This document shows positions 19,497-25,337 of a DNA stretch of 62,431 nt, one piece after another; positions within the stretch are counted from its first letter, which is position 1; each line of letters begins with the position of its first letter. A program made the position numbers and the translations under genes. Origin of the DNA: Adonisia turfae CCMR0081 (GTDB lineage Bacteria; Cyanobacteriota; Cyanobacteriia; Phormidesmidales; Phormidesmidaceae); the NCBI RefSeq assembly GCF_011009555.1, contig NZ_QXHD01000004.1, positions 3,424,284-3,486,714 of the forward strand. The letters are read 5' to 3'. A model generated the notes under the pieces. That model had not been told where the DNA came from and did no database searches. It was given only the letters and a program-made list of their open reading frames with translations.

Positions 19497-20264
19497 CTAG
19501 GTCTGCGCAGAAATCCCCACCAAGGATTGCAAGTCATAGTCGCGATCGCAATCCCTCAGGCAAATTCCCGCACTAATCACCGCTAGATCATCCTTAGCAA
19601 GGGTACTCGTATGAGACTCACCATCCGCCGTAGTCCAATGAGCTGACCAAAAGTCTCCTTGCTCCTGACAATGTTGCAAATTACCATCGCCAGTTTTAAT
19701 CGCTAAGCTATAGGCCGTAAGAGCCTCTGGGGTTAAGCCTGCCATATGCAGCTCATCGGGCGCAGTACCCTCAGCAAGCGATTGACAAAGGTAGGGTGAG
19801 ATTGCATGCTCTGCTGACCGCTCTCCCTGCTCAAACCAGAAAGCATTGCCATCCCAGCGAGCAATCACCTGATCAAAGGCAAACGCATCAGTCACCAAAT
19901 GCACCACCACAGGCCTCACTTCCCCTAGCTGCCGGTGCACATCAGCTTCATTAATTGGATAAGCTAACCAGCTACGATGATATAACCGATGCACTAAATA
20001 AAATCGAAACGGCTGCAATCGCCGTAAATATTGCGCTATCTCAGGTACTCCTGCTTCCTTAACCAAGGTAACAGTCTCATAGGTCGTCGGGCGAAACAGT
20101 CCCCAACCTTCAAAAGGCCATCCCTTTAATGTAAATGTATACACCAATCCGTTCACACGGGTACGCAAATAGCCCTGGCGTACACAGGGGGCTAAAAAGT
20201 CTGATTGACTAACAGTCTGTTCAGTCTCGATTAAGTGATTCAGTAGCTGATGGATACTTACCAT
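19497..20264 (-). CDS. Conserved hypothetical protein
   Basis: A 255-residue soluble protein with no family that I recognise. It is rich in aromatic and His residues in the middle (YLVHRLYHRSWLAYPI) and has a C-terminal CLRDCDRDYD segment. No signal peptide or membrane span. An SD-like GGAGGTGACC lies just before the ATG. It follows a membrane-protein gene on the same strand. Confidence 0.6.
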   Translation of the reverse strand: MVSIHQLLNHLIETEQTVSQSDFLAPCVRQGYLRTRVNGLVYTFTLKGWPFEGWGLFRPTTYETVTLVKEAGVPEIAQYLRRLQPFRFYLVHRLYHRSWLAYPINEADVHRQLGEVRPVVVHLVTDAFAFDQVIARWDGNAFWFEQGERSAEHAISPYLCQSLAEGTAPDELHMAGLTPEALTAYSLAIKTGDGNLQHCQEQGDFWSAHWTTADGESHTSTLAKDDLAVISAGICLRDCDRDYDLQSLVGISAQT

Positions 20265-20327
20265 GGGGTCACCTCCTGAATATCTTTAACAGTGACCCCG
20301 GTGTGAATTCCTAACGGATATCCCAAG

Positions 20328-20978
20328 CTATACGGGATCTTGCTTAATTGCCTGGACAAATTCCACAATTTTCTGCGGAACGTCCGGAAAAAGGCTACCG
20401 AGTTTTTTAATAACGTTATGGATGCCCTCACTGCCTCCAGCAATTAAACCGGCTGTTAATATGACATCCAACACTCGAAACAAATAGAAGCGAAAGATCT
20501 CCAACACAGACTCTGGTACTGGAAAGTTGAATGCATTTTCTAGAGATCGCACACCCACTAAACTAATCAGCGCTCCAAAAATAATAGCCACTCGCAAAAG
20601 ATTCTGGCGCATGTAGGTTCTATAAACCCGAAGCTTTTCCTCTGCATTAAATAAACGCAGCTGAGTTGCTTCAATAACTACGCTCTTCGAACTCGCCTCA
20701 GCCTGAGCGAATAGCCCCTGAAGCTCTAGCTGCATCTGCTCTACCTGAACAGCTAATCGCTCTTTCTCCGGTGATAAATATGAAAGCTTGTATACCTCTA
20801 GGGCACGCTCTAAAAAAAGAGCTATAACTATTAATAGTGTCAGCTGCTGGATAACAATCTTAAGAATAGAACCCTGCAGTGCAGGGGGATCCATCGGAAT
20901 CAGGATATACAATAAACCACATACTAAAACCGTATAGAACGCATAACGAGGAAATTTTAGTAGGGATTCACGGTCCAT
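20328..20978 (-). CDS. Membrane protein with central coiled coil
   Basis: About 216 residues from the ATG at 20978, which has GGAAG upstream; the frame extends 13 codons further. Two membrane spans near the N-terminus (FYTVLVCGLLYILIP and IVIQQLTLLIVIALFL), a charged coiled coil (PEKERLAVQVEQMQLELQ), and two more spans (VAIIFGALISLVGV and LFRVLDVILTAGLIAGG). The topology suggests a small inner-membrane protein of unknown role. Confidence 0.6.
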   Translation of the reverse strand: MDRESLLKFPRYAFYTVLVCGLLYILIPMDPPALQGSILKIVIQQLTLLIVIALFLERALEVYKLSYLSPEKERLAVQVEQMQLELQGLFAQAEASSKSVVIEATQLRLFNAEEKLRVYRTYMRQNLLRVAIIFGALISLVGVRSLENAFNFPVPESVLEIFRFYLFRVLDVILTAGLIAGGSEGIHNVIKKLGSLFPDVPQKIVEFVQAIKQDPV

Positions 20979-21212
20979 AGAATTGCTTCCAGATAGCTCT
21001 CTGTTTGAGCATTTCATTATCTATGGCTGCTTGTCTACAGTTTCTATAGATTCTTCACTGCCCCAAAATAACGTGGTCGCCAATAAAAGCATGGGCTAGA
21101 AGTTATTAGTTATTGGGTATTAGGTGTGCGGTTAAGGTGCATGGCATAAAGCTAAATGTAAGACCCACAATGCTAAATCCAAAACTCATAACTAAGCCCT
21201 CAGGTTCTCCAT

Positions 21213-21938
21213 CTAAGAGAGTAAGTCACGAACTTTTTTCAGGTCTCGCTTACTACACTGACGTTTCTTTGCAGCGTAGATCCTTCGACCATATGTTCGC
21301 AAAGCTTTTTTGGCATCAATTGTCTCTTTGAGTAACATATCCCAGACAAAGGAAGATGATAGTACCTCAAAGGTAATGCGATACCAGATATTCTTTATTT
21401 GACGATACTGTTCATAAGCACTGATTTCAATCTCACGTTTAGGGGGGGTAGGTTCCAATCTACGGCACGTCAGGGGAGCCACACACAGCAATCCCGTTTC
21501 AGGGTGCACATAGAATTTTGTTCCATAGCTGTCTGCTAAAGAAGGCCGTTCGCCACGCCAGGACCAACGATTATTGTTGGCATACGGTAGACCATCAATA
21601 ATTTCCACATGCTGTTCTACAAAATCCCAAAGGTGATCAATCACATGCTGACCAGCCATGGTACGAGGATTAAGATCACGACAGAGACGACTATACACCT
21701 GGTCCCAGGGTTGACCCACTTGCGATTGCAACAACTTACGCAACGGTCCTAGATGATCCGATAACCACTTCGATTTCCGTCGTGGCTTAATCAGATATGG
21801 GCTCAGCAACCCATCTTCGGTTGCTACCCGCGTAATCTGCTCCAGCTCTTTGCGATATCCTTTGAGTTTTTTAGAACTAATACGCATCCCACCTCGGGGA
21901 CGCTCAATCACAATTTCACTCAGTCGATGTTCGCTCAT
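21213..21938 (-). CDS. Conserved hypothetical protein downstream of the tRNA array
   Basis: A 241-residue basic, soluble protein of no recognised family. The N-terminus has a run of Arg/Lys (RPRGGMRISSKKLKGY), and CDS-like features continue through WDQVYSRLCRDLNPRTMAG and a CAPLTCRRLEP segment. It begins about 120 bases beyond the last tRNA-like element on the same strand, and no clear terminator separates them, so it could lie on the array transcript. Basic charge suggests nucleic-acid binding, but that is inference. Confidence 0.6.
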   Translation of the reverse strand: MSEHRLSEIVIERPRGGMRISSKKLKGYRKELEQITRVATEDGLLSPYLIKPRRKSKWLSDHLGPLRKLLQSQVGQPWDQVYSRLCRDLNPRTMAGQHVIDHLWDFVEQHVEIIDGLPYANNNRWSWRGERPSLADSYGTKFYVHPETGLLCVAPLTCRRLEPTPPKREIEISAYEQYRQIKNIWYRITFEVLSSSFVWDMLLKETIDAKKALRTYGRRIYAAKKRQCSKRDLKKVRDLLS

Positions 21939-22060
21939 AATGCAAACTCAATAACAATCTTATGTAAGGCTTTTCCTTCTGGGCATTTTTTATTACACCC
22001 ATGCCAGGTAAGACTTTCAACCGAATATGGGCCATTTCGGCCTCCAACGATAACAACTAA

Positions 22061-22323
22061 TGGAGAGGACGGGACTCGAACCCGCATCGACCAACGATAA
22101 CTTTCAGGAAACGCGCTTCCTTACTACCCGCAGGCAGATGGGAACTTCCCCCATCTCGGACAATGAATTCCTTTCAGTGCTTCTGCAACCTGTTATCCGT
22201 TTACGGTTTTCGGGAAACGTCGCGATGCAACTATGAACCCTACTTTGGTAAACCTGGTCGTCCTGATGGGAACCGTCTTCCAACGTTTTTACGGCTGCCT
22301 TGTCCAATTTAGGCTACCTCCCC
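22061..22323 (-). tRNA. Anomalous 263-nt element with tRNA-like 5' and 3' ends
   Basis: The 5' end GGGGAGG pairs with 3' CCTCTCC (one G-T), followed by A. A D-arm-like GCCT..AGGC lies after the 5' strand, and a perfect T-arm (GCGGG-TTCGAGT-CCCGT) lies before the 3' strand. A GCCGT..ACGGT stem has an oversized 14-base loop ending TTGGAAG, suggesting a Ser GGA anticodon. About 190 further bases with several hairpins precede an ATCG-TTGGT-CGAT variable-arm-like hairpin. It starts four bases from the tRNA-His end, as array neighbours do. It may be an insertion-bearing tRNA-Ser, an intron-bearing tRNA or a pseudogene. Confidence 0.45.
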
Positions 22324-22327
22324 TTGG

Positions 22328-22402
22328 GTTGACCGACGGGGCTTGAACCCGCTAACACTGGTTTCACAGACCAGCTCCTCGTCCACTTCGGATTCGGCCA
22401 AC
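22328..22402 (-). tRNA. tRNA-His (GTG)
   Basis: Acceptor TTGGCCG pairs with CGGTCAA with one G-T pair. The base before position 1 is G and the discriminator is C, giving the G-1:C73 pair that identifies histidine tRNAs. Anticodon stem CTGGT/ACCAG with loop CTGTGAA. Canonical TTCAAGC T-loop. No encoded CCA. Confidence 0.9.
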
Positions 22403-22428
22403 ATAATAAATTCGAAGAGATTATTGGG

Positions 22429-22526
22429 TGGACACTGGTCGGAATTGTAGGCGTAAGCCTTCTCGCTAGAGTACCGACATCTTTCTGCTTGCAAGGCAGA
22501 TGCTTTTCCAGTTAAGCTACAGGCCC
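22429..22526 (-). tRNA. tRNA-Ala (TGC) with T-arm insertion
   Basis: 5' acceptor GGGCCTG; anticodon stem TCTGC/GCAGA, loop CTTGCAA. The T-stem GTCGG/CCGAC is perfect but encloses 31 bases: a 24-base insertion (22450-22473) with a CTC-TAGC-GAG hairpin, then TACAATT. The 3' acceptor CAGTGTCC needs a bulged T to pair. A follows, then CCC rather than CCA. Confidence 0.75.
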
Positions 22527-22540
22527 ATTGTTTGCAGTGG

Positions 22541-22612
22541 CAGGAGTGGTAGGATTTGAACCTACACAGATCGAGTTAGAAGATCGATGCCCATCCTCTA
22601 GGCGACACTCCC
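22541..22612 (-). tRNA. tRNA-Arg (TCT)
   Basis: GGGAGTG/CACTCCT acceptor with a G1-T72 wobble and G73. Anticodon loop CTTCTAA on a stem with one T-C mismatch next to the loop. T-arm GTAGG-TTCAAAT-CCTAC is canonical. No encoded CCA. The gene ends only three bases from the stop codon of the NADAR gene. Confidence 0.85.
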
Positions 22613-22615
22613 TTG

Positions 22616-23065
22616 CTAAGCTGTTGCTCGAATTGTTGACCTCACAACTTCTAAAATTTGACCTAATTTGTTCAGACCGCTGCCATCTTTTCCACACCCC
22701 CAATAGTAATCTCCAGGAGCATTTTCAACCAATGTCTCATTGTCAGTCCCTAGCAAAATAGCTTGGATATCCGCATGTGTGCGAAATTTAGTGAGCACGG
22801 CTCGATGCATAATGTCATCTTTGACCTGTTCCCAATCAGGACGAAGGGGATGGCTTCGGTTTCGACCCATCACAGCCGCATCCTTGGGTGCTTTCGCATT
22901 GCCAATTTTGTCGGCCCAGCTTGGATCGGTTTCTATGAATTTCTGAGCCTGGAAGTAATGTTCTGTTGTCGGCCACCATCGACCATCTAACAACACACCA
23001 TGTCTCGAAAAATTTGAGAAACACCCGTAAGGTTCTTCGCGATTGCTATAAAAATAAATCGTCAT
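22616..23065 (-). CDS. NADAR/YbiA-family protein inside the tRNA array
   Basis: About 149 residues from the ATG at 23065, which has GGAGG six bases upstream. NADAR signatures: an N-terminal FYSNREEPYGCFSNFS, WWPTTEHYFQAQKF, a central GRNRSHPLRPDWEQVKDDIM and C-terminal GDYYWGCGKDGSGLNKLGQIL. The family acts on riboflavin-pathway intermediates or removes ADP-ribose from nucleobases, and occurs in phages and defence islands. It lies between tRNA-Arg(TCT) and tRNA-Arg(TCG) on the array strand, so it may be expressed from the array transcript or its own promoter. Confidence 0.92.
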   Translation of the reverse strand: MTIYFYSNREEPYGCFSNFSRHGVLLDGRWWPTTEHYFQAQKFIETDPSWADKIGNAKAPKDAAVMGRNRSHPLRPDWEQVKDDIMHRAVLTKFRTHADIQAILLGTDNETLVENAPGDYYWGCGKDGSGLNKLGQILEVVRSTIRATA

Positions 23066-23302
23066 AAAAACCTCCACCTTCATTCAGGAAATCCTTGTAG
23101 GGGCAACGCCTTGTGCCTGCCCTGTTGCAGAATCTTGTGATGAGTTTTTACACACTCCTTAGAGGATGGCTACTTTAAAGCCGACCTTTCAGATTCTTCG
23201 CGATCCCTGTTTGCAAACGCACATCGTTTTGGTATTACCGTTCCTCTCGTCCTTAAAGTATGTAGGCTCTAACCGTGAGGGCACGCATTATGATCCTGGC
23301 CT

Positions 23303-23336
23303 CCTGAAGAGACGTTCTATGGAACGTCTCTTCAGG
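23303..23336. repeat. 15-bp perfect hairpin, dispersed repeat copy 2
   Basis: CCTGAAGAGACGTTC and GAACGTCTCTTCAGG flank a TATG loop. The core matches the palindrome at 6104-6123. It stands upstream of the NADAR gene within the array. No T-run on either side; it could be a repeat or a transcript-processing structure. The rest of the 330-base gap (23066-23395) shows no tRNA. Confidence 0.7.
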
Positions 23337-23395
23337 GTAATTTCTAAATAACATAAACTTCAATAAAAACAACCTCCTTACTGGTTAATAACAAG

Positions 23396-23492
23396 CACCT
23401 CTACTAGCCTTTGTAGGCTTTACCTTCTCGAAAAGTACCTAGGACCATCGCCTTCGAAGGGCGCTGCTCTGAATCCGCTGGGCTATGGAAGC
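23396..23492 (-). tRNA. tRNA-Arg (TCG) with T-arm insertion
   Basis: Anticodon loop CTTCGAA on CGCC/GGCG; G73 fits arginine. The acceptor GCTTCCA/TAGAGGT has wobbles and one C-A mismatch. The T-stem CTAGG/GCTAG encloses TACAAAG plus a 22-base insertion (23416-23437) related to those in five other array tRNAs. The gene abuts the next tRNA with three bases between. Confidence 0.7.
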
Positions 23493-23495
23493 AAG

Positions 23496-23571
23496 TGGTA
23501 GTCCCGATAGGAATCGAACCCGTAACCTTCTGTGGGTAAAACAGCTGCTCTGCCAATTGAGCTACACCAGC
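23496..23571 (-). tRNA. tRNA-Val (TAC), apparently chimeric
   Basis: The first 30 bases (GCTGGTGTAGCTCAATTGGC onward) look like a tRNA-Thr 5' half. The loop TTTACCC gives anticodon TAC, and ACCA is encoded at the 3' end. The 3' acceptor CGGGACT would pair with AGTCCCG, not with the GCTGGTG present, so most of the acceptor stem is mismatched. The T-stem also has one mismatch. It is probably a recombinant and possibly non-functional. Confidence 0.6.
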
Positions 23572-23667
23572 AATAGTCCCCGAACCCACCCTCACTAAAT
23601 TCAACCGATCAACACAAGGTAGTAAGCAGTCACAATAGGATGTGCACTTGTCACAATGCTGGGCGTA

Positions 23668-23765
23668 ATTTATAAACGGGAATCGAACCCATTTGCACTG
23701 CCCCAGCGCATCCAAGGGTCGTTTGGTATACGACGTTTCCAACTTGCCCAGTTGGCGGGTTGTGT
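23668..23765 (-). pseudogene. Degenerate tRNA-like sequence
   Basis: Contains a D-arm-like CCAACT/AGTTGG hairpin, a GTCGT/ACGAC stem with loop ATACCAA, a long variable-arm-like hairpin GCGCTG/CAGTGC and a good T-arm (ATGGG-TTCGATT-CCCGT). The would-be acceptor strands do not pair. It looks like a class II tRNA remnant. Boundaries are approximate. Confidence 0.35.
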
Positions 23766-23800
23766 TCGCTTCTGTTGAATTTAGCTACCGACTATTTGTT

Positions 23801-24259
23801 TTAACCACCTAACAGGTCAATCTGCCAGTTCAGCGATTGAATCTGGGCATCTAGCAAACGATAATCCCGTGAGATACCGTCTAACTGACGCTGTAGACTG
23901 CCAATATCTACTGTACTCACAAATCTCACCTCTGAACGGCTGTACCGATCATGGGTAATGGAGGCGGCTTGGATTAGGTTTTCCAAAACACTTCGCTTAG
24001 TGAATAGAGTATCCCGCTGAGCCAGGGCATCTGACAGAGAACCCTCAGCAAATGCTGTATTAGCATTAGTCTGATTGATCCGCTGCACCAAACGGGTAAG
24101 TTCAGTAATTACAGTATCCACCTCTGACAACAGCTCTTGGGGGTTCTCGGGAGGCTGTTCACCTTCCTGGACCTTGGCACTGCGGGTCAAACGCTGACGC
24201 AGCTGAGCAATTCTCTTCTGACAATCTGCCCGTTGCATTAAGGCTTCTGCAAGCTTCAT
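23801..24259 (-). CDS. DIP1984-family protein inside the tRNA array
   Basis: About 152 residues from the ATG at 24259, preceded by AAGGAGGTG, a near-perfect Shine-Dalgarno. It starts KLAEALMQRADCQKRIAQLRQ and continues as long coiled-coil helices with VDTVITELTRLVQRINQTN and a C-terminal YRLLDAQIQSLNWQIDL, the pattern of DIP1984 (septicolysin-annotated) proteins. The function is not established. It is on the array strand between tRNA-Leu(TAA) and a degenerate tRNA. The strong ribosome site suggests real translation from the array transcript. Confidence 0.85.
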   Translation of the reverse strand: MKLAEALMQRADCQKRIAQLRQRLTRSAKVQEGEQPPENPQELLSEVDTVITELTRLVQRINQTNANTAFAEGSLSDALAQRDTLFTKRSVLENLIQAASITHDRYSRSEVRFVSTVDIGSLQRQLDGISRDYRLLDAQIQSLNWQIDLLGG

Positions 24260-24306
24260 CGGATTCACCTCCTTTTGTAAGTTTGTTGCTATTGGCATTA
24301 CTGCCA

Positions 24307-24380
24307 TACCCCTGACAGGAGTCGAACCTGCAACAAATCCGTTTTAAGCGGATCATGTCTACCAGTTGCATCACAGGGGC
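24307..24380 (-). tRNA. tRNA-Leu (TAA) with short variable loop
   Basis: Acceptor GCCCCTG/CAGGGGT (G1-T72) with A73; D-stem ATG/CAT; anticodon stem ATCCG/CGGAT with loop CTTAAAA. The variable region is only five bases (TTGTT), whereas bacterial leucine tRNAs carry a long arm. Canonical T-arm. No CCA. Confidence 0.85.
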
Positions 24381-24398
24381 AAGGGACTTAAAAGTCCA

Positions 24399-24470
24399 TG
24401 GGCTGTGTAGGATTCGAACCTACGCTCTTCCGTTTAAGAGACGGCTGCTGTACCACTTAGCTAACAACCC
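24399..24470 (-). tRNA. tRNA-Lys (CTT)
   Basis: GGGTTGT/ACAGCCC acceptor with A73; D-arm GCTAAGTGGTACAGC; loop CTCTTAA on CCGT/ACGG; T-arm GTAGG-TTCGAAT-CCTAC. Complete and canonical apart from the G-A pair at 27-43. CCA is not encoded. Confidence 0.9.
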
Positions 24471-24512
24471 AGAAAACATATGTAGAGTGGGCAATGTCCA
24501 CCATCCAAAATT

Positions 24513-24612
24513 TGGTGGGCCGCCAGAGATTCGTTCGCAAAGCGTCTCCGCTAGGAGTTACTCTGATCTGTCTGCTTAAAAGGCAGCCACTCTACCATTG
24601 GGCTAACGACCC
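24513..24612 (-). tRNA. tRNA-Lys (TTT) with T-arm insertion
   Basis: Acceptor GGGTCGT/GCGGCCC, then ACCA encoded. Anticodon loop CTTTTAA. The T-stem CAGAG/CTCTG encloses AACGAAT plus a 25-base insertion (24536-24560) with CTCC-TAGC-GGAG and CGC-TTT-GCG hairpins. The first base directly touches the CCA of the upstream tRNA-Leu(GAG). Confidence 0.75.
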
Positions 24613-24688
24613 TGGTACTCTCGGTGGGAGTCGAACCCACAAAAACTAGATCCTCGGTCTAGTGCGTATACCGTTCCGCCACGAGAGC
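24613..24688 (-). tRNA. tRNA-Leu (GAG) with short variable loop and C33
   Basis: Acceptor GCTCTCG/CGAGAGT (G1-T72), then ACCA. Stem CTAGA/TCTAG with loop CCGAGGA: anticodon GAG, but position 33 is C rather than the near-universal T. Variable region TTTTT, five bases. No spacer before tRNA-Lys(TTT). Confidence 0.78.
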
Positions 24689-24708
24689 ATATTTGGGCAA
24701 ACGCCCAG

Positions 24709-24782
24709 TACCCTTGGTGGGAGTCGAACCCACAAAATCTGGCCTCTGAAGCCAGCACGTATACCGGTTCCGTCACAAGGGC
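24709..24782 (-). tRNA. tRNA-Leu (CAG) with short variable loop
   Basis: Acceptor GCCCTTG/CAAGGGT (G1-T72) and A73; stem CTGGC/GCCAG with loop TTCAGAG; variable region ATTTT; T-arm GTGGG-TTCGACT-CCCAC. The next bases are CT, so CCA is not encoded. A TGGGC..GCCCA hairpin sits in the spacer after it. Confidence 0.85.
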
Positions 24783-24785
24783 AAA

Positions 24786-24884
24786 TGGTCAGGATGGCAG
24801 GATTTGTAGACGCCAGGCTTCTCGAAGAGTACCTGCGGCTCCTTGCCCCCAAAACAAGGCTTCTGACCACTGAATTACATCCCG
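24786..24884 (-). tRNA. tRNA-Pro (TGG) with T-arm insertion
   Basis: Acceptor CGGGATG/CATCCTG with the C1-G72 pair typical of proline tRNAs, then ACCA. Anticodon stem CTTGT/GCAAG with loop TTTGGGG. The T-stem GCAGG/CCTGC is perfect but encloses 30 bases: a 23-base insertion (24809-24831) followed by TACAAAT. Confidence 0.78.
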
Positions 24885-24887
24885 ATT

Positions 24888-24964
24888 TGGTACCCTTGGT
24901 GGGAATCGAACCCACAACAACCGCGTTCTAAGCACGGCATGTCTACCAGTTGCATCACAAGGGC
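24888..24964 (-). tRNA. tRNA-Leu (TAG) with short variable loop
   Basis: Acceptor GCCCTTG/CAAGGGT (G1-T72), ACCA encoded; stem CCGTG/CGCGG with loop CTTAGAA; variable region TTGTT; T-arm GTGGG-TTCGATT-CCCAC. Nearly the same body as Leu(CAG) and Leu(TAA), so these are likely local duplicates with changed anticodons. Confidence 0.86.
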
Positions 24965-24966
24965 AA

Positions 24967-24990
24967 ATGGTCGGGATGGTAGGATTTGGT
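24967..24990 (-). pseudogene. 3'-end remnant of a tRNA-Pro
   Basis: Minus-strand AAATCCTACCATCCCGACCA is the T-loop, 3' T-stem, 3' acceptor strand and CCA of a tRNA whose acceptor would pair perfectly with CGGGATG, the tRNA-Pro 5' strand. The body is missing. It is a footprint of recombination within the array. Confidence 0.6.
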
Positions 24991-25064
24991 ACTCCTGATG
25001 GGAGTCGAACCCACACGTAAGCTGGTTTTGAATCAGCCGCCTCTTCCAGTTGGGCTACAGGAGC
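24987..25064 (-). tRNA. tRNA-Leu (CAA) with short variable loop
   Basis: Acceptor GCTCCTG/CAGGAGT (G1-T72), ACCA encoded; loop TTCAAAA on a GCTG/CAGC stem with an A-C mismatch at its base; variable region TTACG; T-arm GTGGG-TTCGACT-CCCAT. With this gene the array reads all leucine codon families through short-armed tRNAs. Confidence 0.82.
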
Positions 25065-25112
25065 AAGAAATGGAGAAATTAAATCGACCCAAGCATGATC
25101 AAATCTCTCCAA

Positions 25113-25185
25113 TTCCCCCGCTAGGGTTTGAACCTAGAATCTTCGCAGTCAAAGTGCGAGATGTTGCCAGTTACACCACAGGGGA
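25113..25185 (-). tRNA. tRNA-Gln (TTG)
   Basis: Acceptor TCCCCTG/CGGGGGA, A73; anticodon stem TCGCA/TGCGA with loop CTTTGAC; T-arm CTAGG-TTCAAAC-CCTAG. CCA is not encoded. It starts one base after the CCA of tRNA-Gln(CTG). Confidence 0.9.
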
Positions 25186-25186
25186 C

Positions 25187-25262
25187 TGGATGCCGAGGTA
25201 GGATTTGCACCTACAACCTCCTGATTCAGAGTCAGGCGACTTGCTAATTCGTCCACTCGGCA
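25187..25262 (-). tRNA. tRNA-Gln (CTG)
   Basis: Acceptor TGCCGAG/CTCGGCA followed by T73 and CCA; D-stem GAC/GTC; anticodon stem CCTGA/TCAGG with loop CTCTGAA. The T-loop is TGCAAAT, with G instead of T at position 55. A 75-base spacer separates it from the insertion sequence. Confidence 0.85.
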
Positions 25263-25337
25263 ATAGTTGCTGCTGATTTGAAGCATATTCTGTCATTAAC
25301 CTCGTCACTAGCGGAATATGTTTAACTTGACTTAATC

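Noticed and set aside
20258..20443. A 61-codon ORF at the 3' end of the membrane-protein gene
   Set aside because: Overlaps the membrane-protein gene out of frame and has no recognisable features.
22104..22307. A 67-codon minus-strand ORF inside the 263-nt tRNA-ended element
   Set aside because: It has no family pattern or ribosome site and lies wholly within an RNA-like structure; treated as chance.
22061..22323. Group I intron or tmRNA as explanation of the 263-nt element
   Set aside because: The conserved group I core sequences and the tmRNA tag frame could not be found by eye. The cyanobacterial tRNA-Leu(UAA) intron sequence is also not present.
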